This document shows positions 51,244 through 59,960 of a stretch of 64,000 nt of DNA, one piece after another. Where the stretch lies: positions 3,837,001 through 3,901,000 of the forward strand of contig NZ_CP034443.1 of NCBI RefSeq assembly GCF_003952365.1, read 5' to 3'. Position 1 is the first letter of the stretch, and each line of letters opens with the position of its first letter. The notes beneath the pieces are model-generated. The model did no database searches, was not told the DNA's origin, and saw only the letters and a program-made list of their open reading frames with translations. This DNA is from Mesorhizobium sp. M9A.F.Ca.ET.002.03.1.2 (GTDB lineage: Bacteria; Pseudomonadota; Alphaproteobacteria; Rhizobiales; Rhizobiaceae). The translations under genes and the position numbers were made by a program.

Positions 51244-52272
51244 TCAGCTTCGAGTGTTGCCGTTCCGTGTCACGGATGCGGTCGCGGTTTCACGTTCGTC
51301 GACCGGCTTTTTCTCTTCCGGCATGAGCGAGAATTCCACCATCACCGGAAGATGGTCGGAGCCTGTGTCTTCCAGCCTCGACACGGAATGGACGAGAACC
51401 GCCCCCTTGCTGAAAACCTGGTCGATCGGCAGTCCGGTGAAGCGCAGGAAATCCGGCAGCTTGTCGTAGAGCCAGGTCGGCCCCGGCGAAGGCTCCACGG
51501 TTAGCTTGCCAAGATACGCGACGCGCCGGACAGCGGCGCTCCAGGGTACTGCATTGCAGTCGCCTGCCATGATCGCTGTCTCGCCGAGCGAGGCGAGTTC
51601 CCGCGACAATCCGCCGATCTGCCGTGACTGGTTGCGCGGCCATGGCCAAGTGAGATGGATGGCGGCGACGTCGGCACTGGATCGGCCGAAATCGACGGTC
51701 GCGATGGCCATCGCACCGCGGCCATCGCAGCGCGGTTGCGTGCTGGCGGCGAACGGCCGTCTGGACAGCAGCGCAACACCGAACACGCCATTGGGGTAGG
51801 GGCAGAGGATCCGGTAGGGATAGGCGCCGGCGAGAAGGCCAAGCTTCGCCTCCCACATGTCGGACACCTCGTCGAGGGTGATCACGTCAGGCTGGGTCCG
51901 GCCGATCAGCGACAGCACCTTTTCAGGCGTCGGATTGTCAAACCGCAGGTTCATTTGCAGCAGGCGGTAGATCTTCTGGTCACCGGGGTAGGCTGCCTGG
52001 ACCGGCCACAGGCGGTTTACCGGCAGGGCGTTCGACGTGGTGGCGAAGGCAGCTACGGCAAAGAGCAGCGCTGTGGCCGCCTGCAAGCGAAACGAGGTCG
52101 CGAGCAGCGGCAGCGCGCAAAGCGCCATCAGCACGGCAAGGTGAACGCGGAAATGGGCGAAGGAATCGAAGGCCGGATGCAGCGTTCCGAAAAACCCGGC
52201 CACCAGCGGGACCGAGAAGACAAGCATTGCGACGAATGCCACCGAAGCCATCATGTTTCGAATGCGTGCCAT
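51244..52272 (-). CDS. Membrane-anchored endonuclease/exonuclease/phosphatase family protein
   Basis: 342 residues. Three membrane helices occupy about the first 85 residues; the rest is an EEP domain with MNLRF near its start, the TLDEV metal-binding Glu, AGDCNAVPWS and the final GSDHLP motif. All catalytic residues of the fold are visible. EEP proteins hydrolyse nucleic acids, phosphoinositides or lipids; the membrane helices suggest a substrate at the envelope. No partner is evident. Confidence 0.88.
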   Translation of the reverse strand: MARIRNMMASVAFVAMLVFSVPLVAGFFGTLHPAFDSFAHFRVHLAVLMALCALPLLATSFRLQAATALLFAVAAFATTSNALPVNRLWPVQAAYPGDQKIYRLLQMNLRFDNPTPEKVLSLIGRTQPDVITLDEVSDMWEAKLGLLAGAYPYRILCPYPNGVFGVALLSRRPFAASTQPRCDGRGAMAIATVDFGRSSADVAAIHLTWPWPRNQSRQIGGLSRELASLGETAIMAGDCNAVPWSAAVRRVAYLGKLTVEPSPGPTWLYDKLPDFLRFTGLPIDQVFSKGAVLVHSVSRLEDTGSDHLPVMVEFSLMPEEKKPVDERETATASVTRNGNTRS

Positions 52273-52366
52273 CTGCTTTGCCTATCGGCAGAAATGCGGC
52301 CCATCAAGATGACGAAATGCCCTGCCGCGCTCTTGCCGCACTCGGATCGACGAAGGCCGATCGGTG

Positions 52367-53869
52367 CTACTGGAACGCCGTCTCCGAAAAGCTCCTGAGC
52401 TTGCGCGAATGCAGCCGCTCCATCGGCATCTCGGCCAGCTTCTCCATCGCCCTGATGCCGATCTTCAAGTGCTGCGCCACTTGCCGCTTGTAGAACTCGG
52501 TCGCCATGCCGGGCAACTTCAATTCGCCATGCAGGGGCTTGTCGGAGACGCAAAGCAGCGTGCCATAGGGCACGCGGAAACGGAAGCCGTTGGCTGCGAT
52601 CGTCGCCGATTCCATATCGAGCGCGATCGCCCGTGACTGCGACAGCCGCTGCACCGGCCCGCGCTGGTCGCGCAGTTCCCAGTTGCGGTTGTCGATCGTG
52701 GCGACGGTGCCGGTGCGCATGATACGCTTGAGGTCGTAGCCGGAAAGGCCGGTGATTTCGGCGACAGCCTCCTGCAGCGCCACCTGGATTTCGGCCAGCG
52801 GCGGGATCGGCACCCAGACCGGAAGATCGTCGTCCAGAACATGGTCTTCCCGCACATAGGCGTGCGCCAGCACATAGTCGCCGAGCGCTTGGGTGTTGCG
52901 CAGCCCGGCGCAATGGCCGAGCATCACCCACGCATGCGGCCTTAGCACGGCAATATGGTCGGTGATCGTCTTGGCATTGGAAGGGCCGACGCCGATATTG
53001 ACCATGGTGATGCCGCCATGGTTCGGCTTCTTCAGATGATAGGCCGGCATCTGCGGCAGGCGCCGCGCCGCCGCGCCATCGTCAGGCGCGCTTTGTCCAG
53101 CCTTGGTGACGACGTTTCCCGGCTCGACGAATTCGACGTATCCGCCGCCGCCATTCGCCATCAGCTCGTGCGCACGGGCGACGAATTCATCGATGTAGAA
53201 CTGATAGTTGGTGAACAGCACGAAGTTCTGGAAATGCTGGGGACTGGTGGCCGTGTAGTGCGACATCCGGTGCAGCGAGTAGTCGATGCGCTGCGCCGTG
53301 AACGCCGCCAGCGGCCTGGCTTCGCCTAACGCCACTTCGAACGTGCCGTTGGCGATCTGGTCGTCGGTGCCGTCGAGGTCCGGCACGTCGAACAGGTCGC
53401 GGATCGGCCGCCTGATGCGTTCGGCGGCCGCGCCGTCGACATGGGAGCCTTCCAGGAACGCGAAATGCAGCGGGATAGGCGTCGTCGATTCCGAAACGGT
53501 GACCGGAACGCCGTGATTGCGCATGATCAGCCGAAGCTGTTCGATGAGATAGCGTTCGAAAAGGGCAGGCTGGGTGATGGTGGTGGAGAAATGCCCAGGC
53601 GTCGGCATATGGCCGTAGGCCTGCCGCGAGTCGATCTGGGTGAACGAACTCGTGGTGACGCCGATCTCGGGATAGAAGGCCCGGTAGCGCTTGTTGTTGT
53701 CGCTGCCTGCGGCGAGCGCCGTGAACGAATCGCGCAGGAATTTGGTGTTGCGATCGTAAAGGACCTGCAAGGCCGCGACGGCCTTTTCGGCGTCATTGAA
53801 ACTCTGCCGGCCAAACGGCCCCGGCATCACGACCGATTCGATGGCTTGGGGATAGATTCGCTTTTCCAT
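52367..53869 (-). CDS. amn: AMP nucleosidase
   Basis: 500 residues. Hydrolyses AMP to adenine and ribose 5-phosphate in purine turnover. The long N-terminal AMP-specific domain (about 1-200) is followed by the nucleoside phosphorylase-like catalytic domain (GITMVNIGVGPSNAKTITDH and AIALDMESATIAANG). Start MEKRIYPQ is chosen; two earlier in-frame ATGs (53893, 53920) add poorly conserved residues and have no ribosome site. The gene stands alone, upstream of the EEP gene on the same strand. Confidence 0.93.
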   Translation of the reverse strand: MEKRIYPQAIESVVMPGPFGRQSFNDAEKAVAALQVLYDRNTKFLRDSFTALAAGSDNNKRYRAFYPEIGVTTSSFTQIDSRQAYGHMPTPGHFSTTITQPALFERYLIEQLRLIMRNHGVPVTVSESTTPIPLHFAFLEGSHVDGAAAERIRRPIRDLFDVPDLDGTDDQIANGTFEVALGEARPLAAFTAQRIDYSLHRMSHYTATSPQHFQNFVLFTNYQFYIDEFVARAHELMANGGGGYVEFVEPGNVVTKAGQSAPDDGAAARRLPQMPAYHLKKPNHGGITMVNIGVGPSNAKTITDHIAVLRPHAWVMLGHCAGLRNTQALGDYVLAHAYVREDHVLDDDLPVWVPIPPLAEIQVALQEAVAEITGLSGYDLKRIMRTGTVATIDNRNWELRDQRGPVQRLSQSRAIALDMESATIAANGFRFRVPYGTLLCVSDKPLHGELKLPGMATEFYKRQVAQHLKIGIRAMEKLAEMPMERLHSRKLRSFSETAFQ

Positions 53870-53977
53870 GACCCAATATAGAGGCTTGGCCATGCGGTTG
53901 GGAGGGGCATGCCGGCCCAAAGGCGGTCAAAACGTCGTTTTTCTTATTGAATGGTTTCGATGACGGATCGATTGACG

Positions 53978-54172
53978 CTAACCGCGCCGCAGGCTGACCA
54001 GCAGCACAAAGCCGACGCCGTTCTTCCTCAACGCCGGCGCTTCGATCGTCGAACCCGCATCGGCGCGCATCGTGGGTACGGCCAGAACCGGCGCGGCAAG
54101 AACCATCAGGATGAGCGTCGCCCGCGGCACAAGCCGAAGGGTCTTGAGGGCGCTGGCGACGATGCGGTTCAT
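53978..54172 (-). CDS. Small exported protein, second gene of a tiny operon
   Basis: 64 residues. A hydrophobic segment (PRATLILMVLAAPVLA) makes a signal peptide or anchor, followed by a short mature part ending in VGFVLLVSLRRG. A purine-rich AGAAAGAAGAAA stretch precedes the ATG. It lies 32 bases after the 50-residue gene on the same strand. No relatives recognised; function unknown. Confidence 0.5.
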   Translation of the reverse strand: MNRIVASALKTLRLVPRATLILMVLAAPVLAVPTMRADAGSTIEAPALRKNGVGFVLLVSLRRG

Positions 54173-54204
54173 GGTGTGTTTCTTCTTTCTAGGTGTTTGT
54201 CGGT

Positions 54205-54357
54205 TCAGGGGCGAAAATGGTTCAGGCAATCGAACTGGCAGGAACTGGCCACGTCCCGGGCGCGGGCCGGGCGCCCGGCCTCGGCGACGAGGATGGCGAA
54301 CAACATGCCGAACAGGCTCAGCAGCAGGCAGACGATGGTGAAGCGGCGGGCAAGCAT
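54205..54357 (-). CDS. 50-residue exported or membrane peptide
   Basis: A very short gene with a strong AAGGAG ribosome site ideally spaced before ATG 54357. The product starts MLARRFTIVCLLLSLFGMLF, a signal or membrane helix, and the short remainder has two cysteines (SSCQFDCLNHF) that could form a disulfide. Too short for usual gene callers. It is followed by a second small exported protein gene, so both are probably one transcript. A GTTCA direct-repeat box lies 67-82 bases upstream. Confidence 0.55.
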   Translation of the reverse strand: MLARRFTIVCLLLSLFGMLFAILVAEAGRPARARDVASSCQFDCLNHFRP

Positions 54358-54423
54358 TGCGTGGTGTCTCCTTCAACACGCATGAGAATGCCCTGATACA
54401 ACTGAACCGGCTCTGATGCCGGC

Positions 54424-54439
54424 GTTCATCTGCGGTTCA
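54424..54439 (+). promoter_or_regulatory. GTTCA-N6-GTTCA direct repeat
   Basis: GTTCA at 54424-54428 and 54435-54439 are 11 bp apart, the same arrangement as at 20100-20115 before feuN. It lies upstream of the tiny exported-peptide operon, but on the opposite strand orientation relative to the gene. Candidate site for an OmpR-family regulator such as FeuP. Confidence 0.3.
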
Positions 54440-54596
54440 AATTGATTGACGGAGTGCAGAGTGCCCGCCGGCCACCGGCGTCGCCCTGATCTGGCCGACG
54501 ACCTGCAACCTTGCTGCAACGTAGACGCGCAAGAAAATTGCTGTTGGGCGCAGAAGGCGCCCGGCTCGCACACCTATCTTGTCCCAGATAGGCGGC

Positions 54597-54620
54597 GAAA
54601 AAAGGGGCCTTCGCGGCCCC
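54597..54620 (-). terminator. Intrinsic terminator of the DUF2147 gene
   Basis: On the minus strand GGGGCC-GCGAA-GGCCCC (54620 to 54604) is followed by six T residues (54603-54598). It lies 32 bases after the DUF2147 stop. Confidence 0.88.
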
Positions 54621-54652
54621 GTTTTCATTCCAATCTGTGGCAGGAAAAACGA

Positions 54653-54997
54653 TCAGAGCTTATGCCAGGTCTGGCTCTTGCAGATCAGCCCGCCAAGCAC
54701 GCAGCCGCTCATCTTGAGCGAAGCGCCCGAGACAGAGGCCTTGCCCGAATAGGTCTTGTCAGTTTCCGGATCGGTTATGGTGCCCGTATATTTGTTGTCG
54801 CCGGACACCTTGAACGAGCCGATGCGCTTGCCGGCAAATTTGCCGGATTTGAGCGTGATGGAAAATCCACCGCCGCCGCCCGCGATAGCGGCTGTCGAGC
54901 CGGCTTGCGTTTTCCAGTTGCCTTCGATCGGGTCGGCCCAAGCCGCGCCGGCCATGATCAATGTGGCCGCAAGGGCCATGCTGAATTTGCGAACCAT
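54653..54997 (-). CDS. DUF2147 exported protein
   Basis: 114 residues with a Sec signal peptide (cleavage near AWA-DP). The mature part begins PIEGNWKT and has the GYT-like strand pattern (FAGKRIGSFKV, KYTGTITDPETDKTYSGKAS) and the C-terminal SLKMSGCVLGGLICKSQTW of DUF2147, a lipocalin-like family of unknown function. Two cysteines near the end may form a disulfide. Single gene with its own terminator. Confidence 0.85.
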   Translation of the reverse strand: MVRKFSMALAATLIMAGAAWADPIEGNWKTQAGSTAAIAGGGGGFSITLKSGKFAGKRIGSFKVSGDNKYTGTITDPETDKTYSGKASVSGASLKMSGCVLGGLICKSQTWHKL

Positions 54998-55480
54998 GTT
55001 TTTCCTCCCTGCGGGCTTCCGGTCGGATGTTCCGCCCCACCGGTCTGCCCTTTACGCAAACGTAGCTAATCCACGTCCCGGCAAAACAAAAGCGGTGCCG
55101 CTGCGGAAGACTTCAGGTTTTTGGACGTCAGGATTTTGACCGCCTGAAGCGGTCCCGTCTACCGGAAATGAAACGATCGCAACTCCGTCTCTGTCTCCCT
55201 TGGTTAGCGGAGTCTTGATCCGCGCTTCGCCAATTTTCGTCAAATTGAGCGCGAACCGGCGAAATTGCTGGCTTTGTATCCTTAACGAATTTCCGCGTTT
55301 ACCTCTTGTTTTAGCTTTGTTTTCCTCAAATTAAGCACGCCATTTAACGACAGATTCAAGCCTCCGCGTCATTCTCGAAAGCATCGAAAGAGCGGCCACC
55401 CCAAGGGATATCAACGGATACCGGGGGACAGAAGGAGGCGGCTCTCGGGAGCCTGACAGGGGCTAGAACAGGGGATTGAA
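54998..55480. other. Intergenic region with AT-rich centre
   Basis: 483 bases between the divergent DUF2147 and Sel1-like genes. The part from 55240 to 55380 is AT-rich and should contain promoters. GGCTCTCGGGAGCC (55439-55452) can fold just before the Sel1-like gene. A 63-codon frame at 55052-55243 (minus) opens with TTG and lacks support. I see no RNA gene. Confidence 0.45.
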
Positions 55481-55747
55481 ATGGCACGTTTTGAAATGCC
55501 TGAAGCCGGCTTCGGCGCCATGGGGGCAATTGCCCAGGCCGACATTCTTTTCGAACTGGGCATGATGTATGCGACCGGCCGCGATTGCGAGACCGATGTC
55601 GTCGCCGCCCACAAATGGTTCAACATCGCTGCGATCAAGGGCTCTGTCCGCGCCGCGGAACTGCGCTCGGAATTGTCGGCCGCCATGTCGAAGGTCGAGA
55701 TCGCCAGGGCGTTGCGCGAAGCCCGCGAATGGATGACGATGCACTGA
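55481..55747 (+). CDS. Single Sel1-like repeat protein
   Basis: 88 residues. The core FELGMMYATGRDCETDVVAAHKWFNIAA is one Sel1-like (TPR-related) repeat, followed by a helical cap ending in REAREWMTMH. Very short Sel1 proteins of this kind are common in Rhizobiales and probably mediate protein contacts; partners are unknown. No signal peptide. CAGGGGATTGAA before the ATG serves as the ribosome site. Confidence 0.8.
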   Translation: MARFEMPEAGFGAMGAIAQADILFELGMMYATGRDCETDVVAAHKWFNIAAIKGSVRAAELRSELSAAMSKVEIARALREAREWMTMH

Positions 55748-55970
55748 GTTCATGGGGCCTTTGAGTTCATCAGGCACCGAGATCACCGACAGGGACGCTT
55801 CAGGTCAAGGCCGCGCAAGACGGCCGGACCGGCAAGAACAAGGCCGCGCAAGACGGTCGTAACAACAATGACAAGAACGCGGCTGGCCGGATACGGCCAA
55901 GCTGTGCGACGGACAGGGAAGGCGAGCGGTTTTCGGGCGCGGGAGTGTTCGGGGCTGGTTCGACCGACAA

Positions 55971-56010
55971 AAGCCGCGACCGGCCGGAACAAGGCTGGCG
56001 CGGTTTTTTT
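55971..56010 (+). terminator. Terminator-like hairpin with long T-run
   Basis: AAGCCGCGACCGGCC (55971-55985) pairs with GGCTGGCGCGG (55993-56003), with one bulge and wobble pairs, followed by seven T residues (56004-56010). It is the end point of a plus-strand transcript, either from the Sel1-like gene or from an unannotated RNA. Confidence 0.65.
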
Positions 56011-56020
56011 GCGTTTTCAG

Positions 56021-56059
56021 ACCATGATCCCAAAAAGTGGTTTTGGAAGAGATCATGGT
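56021..56059. repeat. Nested-hairpin repeat
   Basis: The outer arms ACCATGATC (56021-56029) and GATCATGGT (56051-56059) are perfect. The inner AAAAAGTGGTTTTGG can pair as CCAAAA/TTTTGG. It is a shorter relative of 44872-44944. Confidence 0.65.
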
Positions 56060-56193
56060 CAAACAGAAACATTGCAGGCCCAATCGAGCGCCGCCGATGC
56101 GCCTAGACAGGCTTGGCGAAGGGTGAGATTCTCCCCCACTCAGGAAGAGGCGCGGCCGGGGCGGCCGCGCGAGAGTGGAGGAGTTGTATCGCC

Positions 56194-57315
56194 ATGAAAA
56201 GATTGGGTATTTTGAGCGCGGCCATAGTTGGCCTTGTGATGAGCGCGCCGGTCGCCTTCGCCGACGACATCACCTTTTCGGTGGTCGGACCGATGACCGG
56301 TCAGCTTGCCACCATCGGCGACCAGTTCAAGCAAGGCGCGCAAGCCGCCGCCGACGCGATCAACGCGGCCGGCGGTGTCGAAGGCCGCCAGATCAAGCTC
56401 GACGTCCAGGATGATCAGTGCGATCCGAAACAGGCGGTTTCGGTCGCCAACCGCATTATTGCCAACGGCGTCAAGTTCATCGATGGCCATGCCTGTTCCG
56501 GTTCGAGCATCCCGGCCTCAGCAGTCTACGCCGAAGCCGGCGCGATGATGATGAGCCCGGCCTCGTCCAACCCGGTGTTGACCGACGCGGCGGCGAAGGC
56601 CGGCTGGCCGACGATCATGCGCCTCTATACGCGCGACGATGCGCAGGGCGCTTTCATCGGTCCATGGATCGCCAAGAAATATGCCGGCAAGAACGTCGTC
56701 ATCATGCACGACAAGAGCGCCTATGGGCAGGGCGTCGCCGACGCCGTCAAGGCAACGATGAACCAGAACGGTCTCAACGAGATCCTTTACGAGGGCATCA
56801 ACGCCGGTGAAAAGGACTACGCAGCACTTGTCACCAAGCTCAAGGACCTGAAGGCTGACGTCGTCTATTTCGGCGGCTACCACCCCGAAGCCGGCCTCAT
56901 CCTGCGCCAGTCGGCGGAACAGAACCTGAAGTATCAGCTGATCATGCCGGACTCGATTGCCACGCCGGAATTCTGGCAGGTCGCCGGCCCGGCCGGCGAA
57001 GGCACCATGTTCGTCTTCCCGTCGGACCCGCAGGCGAAGCCGGAAGCCAAGGAAGCGATCGAAAAGATCAAGGCGGGGGGGTTCGTGCCCGAGGGCTTCA
57101 CGCTGTTCTCCTATGCCGTGATCCAGACCTTTGCCGAGGGCATCAAGCGCGCCGGCACCGACGATCCGGCCAAGGTTGCCGAGGCTTTGAAGAACGGCGA
57201 GCCGATCAGCACCGTCGTCGGCTCGGTCACCTTCGACGAGAAAGGTGATCTCAAGAACGCCAGCTACGACATCAACCAGTGGCACGACGGCAAATACGCG
57301 CCGATCCAGCCGTAA
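56194..57315 (+). CDS. livJ: Branched-chain amino acid ABC transporter binding protein
   Basis: 373 residues. Sec signal peptide (cleavage near AFA-DD), then the periplasmic binding fold of the Leu/Ile/Val-binding family: ITFSVVGPMTGQLATIGDQF start, DDQCDPKQAVSVANR and the HACSGSSIPAS ligand loop. A GGAGGAG site precedes the ATG. No permease or ATPase genes are adjacent, so it is an orphan binding protein that must use subunits encoded elsewhere. Its tail-to-tail neighbour is the leucine-catabolic mcc cluster, which makes leucine a likely ligand. Confidence 0.93.
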   Translation: MKRLGILSAAIVGLVMSAPVAFADDITFSVVGPMTGQLATIGDQFKQGAQAAADAINAAGGVEGRQIKLDVQDDQCDPKQAVSVANRIIANGVKFIDGHACSGSSIPASAVYAEAGAMMMSPASSNPVLTDAAAKAGWPTIMRLYTRDDAQGAFIGPWIAKKYAGKNVVIMHDKSAYGQGVADAVKATMNQNGLNEILYEGINAGEKDYAALVTKLKDLKADVVYFGGYHPEAGLILRQSAEQNLKYQLIMPDSIATPEFWQVAGPAGEGTMFVFPSDPQAKPEAKEAIEKIKAGGFVPEGFTLFSYAVIQTFAEGIKRAGTDDPAKVAEALKNGEPISTVVGSVTFDEKGDLKNASYDINQWHDGKYAPIQP

Positions 57316-57344
57316 TAGCTGGGTCGCCAGGCGACATCAGGAGA

Positions 57345-57370
57345 TGGCCGGGGCGGACCCGGCCATTTTC
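57345..57370. terminator. Terminator between livJ and mccA
   Basis: TGGCCGGG (57345-57352) pairs with CCCGGCCA (57358-57365), followed by TTTT on the plus strand. Placed between convergent genes; it clearly serves livJ. Confidence 0.85.
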
Positions 57371-57427
57371 GTTTTGGCATGCGTTTGTGGTGTTTTCGAC
57401 ATCGCCTTGCCGATGAAGGAACGGCGT

Positions 57428-59392
57428 TCAGCCGCGGGCTTCCTCGGCAAAACGCACCAGCACCGTCCCGTCGGTGACCTGCGCGCCTTCGGCCGCGATC
57501 TCGGCGATCGTCCCGTCATGGGTGGCGGAAATCGTGTGTTCCATCTTCATCGCTTCCAGGATCAGCAGCGGCTGCCCCTTGATGACGGCCTCGCCTCTCG
57601 CCACGCGCACCTGCTTGACCAGACCCGGCATTGGCGCGCGCAGGCTATCTGAGCCGGCGGCGATTTCGTCGGCTCTCGCCAGCGGATCGGGCACGGCGAA
57701 ATTGTAACCGACGGCGCCTTCGAACACGGTGACGTGGCCTGGCCAGCGGGCGAGGCGAGGGGCGACGCGAAGATCATGCGGATTGGCGCCGTCATAAGGT
57801 GCGTCCAGCGCCACTTGGAAGCGGCCATCCGGCCGTACCGACACAAGCGCGAGAATGTCCTCCTCGCCGTAACGCAGCCGCGTGCGCCGCGCGGTCGCGT
57901 GGAAATGCGCATAGCCGGCAAGCGACGACCATGGGTCGTCGGACGGCGCCCGAACCCCGGCGCCGGATGCCGCAAGCGCGGCTGCGGCGACGGTCTCGTT
58001 GCTCGGTGGCGGGACCGCGGTCAACGCTTGCTGATGCCTGCCGATCAGACCGGTATCGACATCGCCTGCCGAAAAATCCGCGTCAGCGGCAAGCGCAGCG
58101 AGAAAGGCGGTGTTAACGGTCGAGCCGGCGATCTCGGTCTGCGAAAGGGCTGCGCGCAGCGCCTCGAGCGCCGCCTGCCTGTCCTTGCCATGCACGACCA
58201 GCTTGGCGATCATCGGGTCGTAGAAGGGCGAGATGGCATCACCAGCCCGCACGCCGGTCTCGATCCGCATGCTGGCGCCCTCGGGCCCGCTATCCGGAAA
58301 CTGCAGGTGATGCAGCGTGCCCGTCGCCGGCAAAAAACCCTTTGCCGCGTCCTCGGCATAGATGCGCGCCTCGAAGGCGTGGCCGGAGAGCGCAATTTCG
58401 CTCTGCGTCTTCGGCAGCTTTTCGCCGGAGGCCACCCGCAATTGCCATTCGACCAGGTCGATGCCGGTGACCATTTCGGTGACGGGGTGCTCGACCTGCA
58501 GGCGGGTGTTCATTTCCATAAACCAGAAGCGGTCGGCCTTCAGCCCTTGCGAGGCATCGACGATGAACTCGATCGTGCCGGCGCCGCAATAGTGGATCGC
58601 CTTGGCGGCCTTCACCGCCGCCTCCGTCATCGCCTTGCGTAATGCCGGCGTCATGCCGGGGGCGGGGGCTTCCTCGATCACCTTCTGGTGGCGGCGCTGC
58701 GCCGAGCAGTCGCGTTCGTAGAGATGCACGACATTGCCGACATTGTCGCCGAACACCTGAACCTCGATGTGGCGCGGCTTGTCGATATATTTCTCGACCA
58801 GCACGCGGTCGTCGCCAAAAGCGGCCTTCGCCTCGCGCCGCGCCCCCGACAGCGCCTCGGAAAAGTCGTCGGGATGGTCGACGCGCCGCATGCCCTTGCC
58901 ACCGCCGCCGGCGCGCGCCTTGATCAGTACGGGATAGCCAATCTCGCGTGCCTTGGAGGCGAGCAGCACGATCTCCTGCGCCTCGCCGTGATAGCCCGGC
59001 ACGACCGGCACGCCGGCCTTCTCCATCAGCCGCTTGGCCGCGTCCTTCAGGCCCATGGCGCGGATCGAGGCGGCCGACGGGCCGATGAAGACGAGCCCCG
59101 CCGCTGTCACCTGGTCGACGAAATCAGGGTTTTCCGACAGAAAACCGTAGCCGGGATGGATGGCTTCCGCGCCTGTTGCCAAAGCCGCGGCGACGATCTT
59201 GTCGCCGCGCAGATAGCTTTCGCCGACAGGCGAGGCGCCAATATACACCGCCTCGTCAGCCATCTCGACATGCAAGGCCCCGGCGTCGGCGTCGGAATAG
59301 ACGGCGACCGTGCGCACACCCAATTTGCGTGCCGTGCGGATCACCCGGCAAGCAATCTCACCGCGATTGGCGATCAGGATCTTGGCGAACAT
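57428..59392 (-). CDS. mccA: Methylcrotonyl-CoA carboxylase biotin-containing subunit
   Basis: 654 residues. Biotin carboxylase domain (ATP-grasp, with the KARAGGGGKGMR loop) in the first 450, a linking domain, and a biotinyl domain with K616 in EAMKMEH. With MccB it carboxylates 3-methylcrotonyl-CoA in leucine breakdown. Assignment to MCC and not propionyl- or acetyl-CoA carboxylase comes from its length and the neighbouring mccB and ivd. It is the last gene of the cluster, 1.1 kb from mccB with two genes between them. Confidence 0.92.
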   Translation of the reverse strand: MFAKILIANRGEIACRVIRTARKLGVRTVAVYSDADAGALHVEMADEAVYIGASPVGESYLRGDKIVAAALATGAEAIHPGYGFLSENPDFVDQVTAAGLVFIGPSAASIRAMGLKDAAKRLMEKAGVPVVPGYHGEAQEIVLLASKAREIGYPVLIKARAGGGGKGMRRVDHPDDFSEALSGARREAKAAFGDDRVLVEKYIDKPRHIEVQVFGDNVGNVVHLYERDCSAQRRHQKVIEEAPAPGMTPALRKAMTEAAVKAAKAIHYCGAGTIEFIVDASQGLKADRFWFMEMNTRLQVEHPVTEMVTGIDLVEWQLRVASGEKLPKTQSEIALSGHAFEARIYAEDAAKGFLPATGTLHHLQFPDSGPEGASMRIETGVRAGDAISPFYDPMIAKLVVHGKDRQAALEALRAALSQTEIAGSTVNTAFLAALAADADFSAGDVDTGLIGRHQQALTAVPPPSNETVAAAALAASGAGVRAPSDDPWSSLAGYAHFHATARRTRLRYGEEDILALVSVRPDGRFQVALDAPYDGANPHDLRVAPRLARWPGHVTVFEGAVGYNFAVPDPLARADEIAAGSDSLRAPMPGLVKQVRVARGEAVIKGQPLLILEAMKMEHTISATHDGTIAEIAAEGAQVTDGTVLVRFAEEARG

Positions 59393-59477
59393 ACAGCCTC
59401 CGCAGCCAGGGTTTGCGACGGACGACGTGGTTGTTTCTTCGCGCTCCCGCTGTCCCGCCTAACTGGCAGGCGCCCGT

Positions 59478-59855
59478 CTATTTCGAGGCGGCTATACCGC
59501 AGCCCCCGCTTGCGGTCTTGACCTTGTACTTTTTGACGCCGGCCTGACAGGACTGCAGGGCCAGATCTTCCGCGGCCTTCTTGGAGGGCGCGTTCAGCCG
59601 CGCGCTGCAAATGACGTACAAATCGACCACGCGCGAATAGAAGGTCGTTGCATAGGCGGAATGCCCGCTGGCCGCCACATAGGCTTTGTAGGCCTTCGGG
59701 CAGTCTCCCGTCGAACCCGGCGGAAAATGGACTGCGAAACGGCTGTCGCCCTTGTTCCCCGCCAGTGATTCCGCCGCGCCGATGCCTGGGACAGCTAATA
59801 TAAGCAGTCCCGCAAGTACAGACACAGTTGTTTTCTGAAAAAGTTGCAGTCTCAT
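59478..59855 (-). CDS. Small secreted protein in the leucine cluster
   Basis: 125 residues. Signal peptide (LAGLLILAVPGIGAA, cleavage near GAA-ES). The mature part has four cysteines (GDCPKAYK, YVICSAR, QSCQAG, GGCGIAASK), a helix-rich region and a repeated Ala-Tyr pattern. It has a faint resemblance to small secreted DUF4189-type proteins, which I cannot confirm. The start MRLQLFQK is preferred because it opens the signal peptide; ATG 59900 is 15 codons upstream. Its presence between macro and mccA genes is unexplained. Confidence 0.62.
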   Translation of the reverse strand: MRLQLFQKTTVSVLAGLLILAVPGIGAAESLAGNKGDSRFAVHFPPGSTGDCPKAYKAYVAASGHSAYATTFYSRVVDLYVICSARLNAPSKKAAEDLALQSCQAGVKKYKVKTASGGCGIAASK

Positions 59856-59960
59856 CTTCGCCCAATCCCCATTGGTATTTACAAGGAGCAATAGACGCAA
59901 TTTTTCCGTGTGGCCAGTTCAATGATTGAAAATGAGTCTGAAAGGTGTGGATGGGCTCTC

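Larger units (their letters stand above)
55748..56193. other. Intergenic region with duplication, terminator and repeat
   Basis: 446 bases. AAGGCCGCGCAAGACGG occurs twice 33 bp apart (55807-55823 and 55840-55856). A terminator-like hairpin is at 55971-56010 and a palindromic repeat at 56021-56059. Frames that cross it have no start with a ribosome site. The 220 bases between the Sel1-like stop and the terminator could be a long 3' end or a small RNA. Confidence 0.45.

Noticed and set aside
55052..55243. 63-codon minus-strand frame with TTG start
   Set aside because: No ribosome site, no domain, low-complexity end; more likely non-coding.
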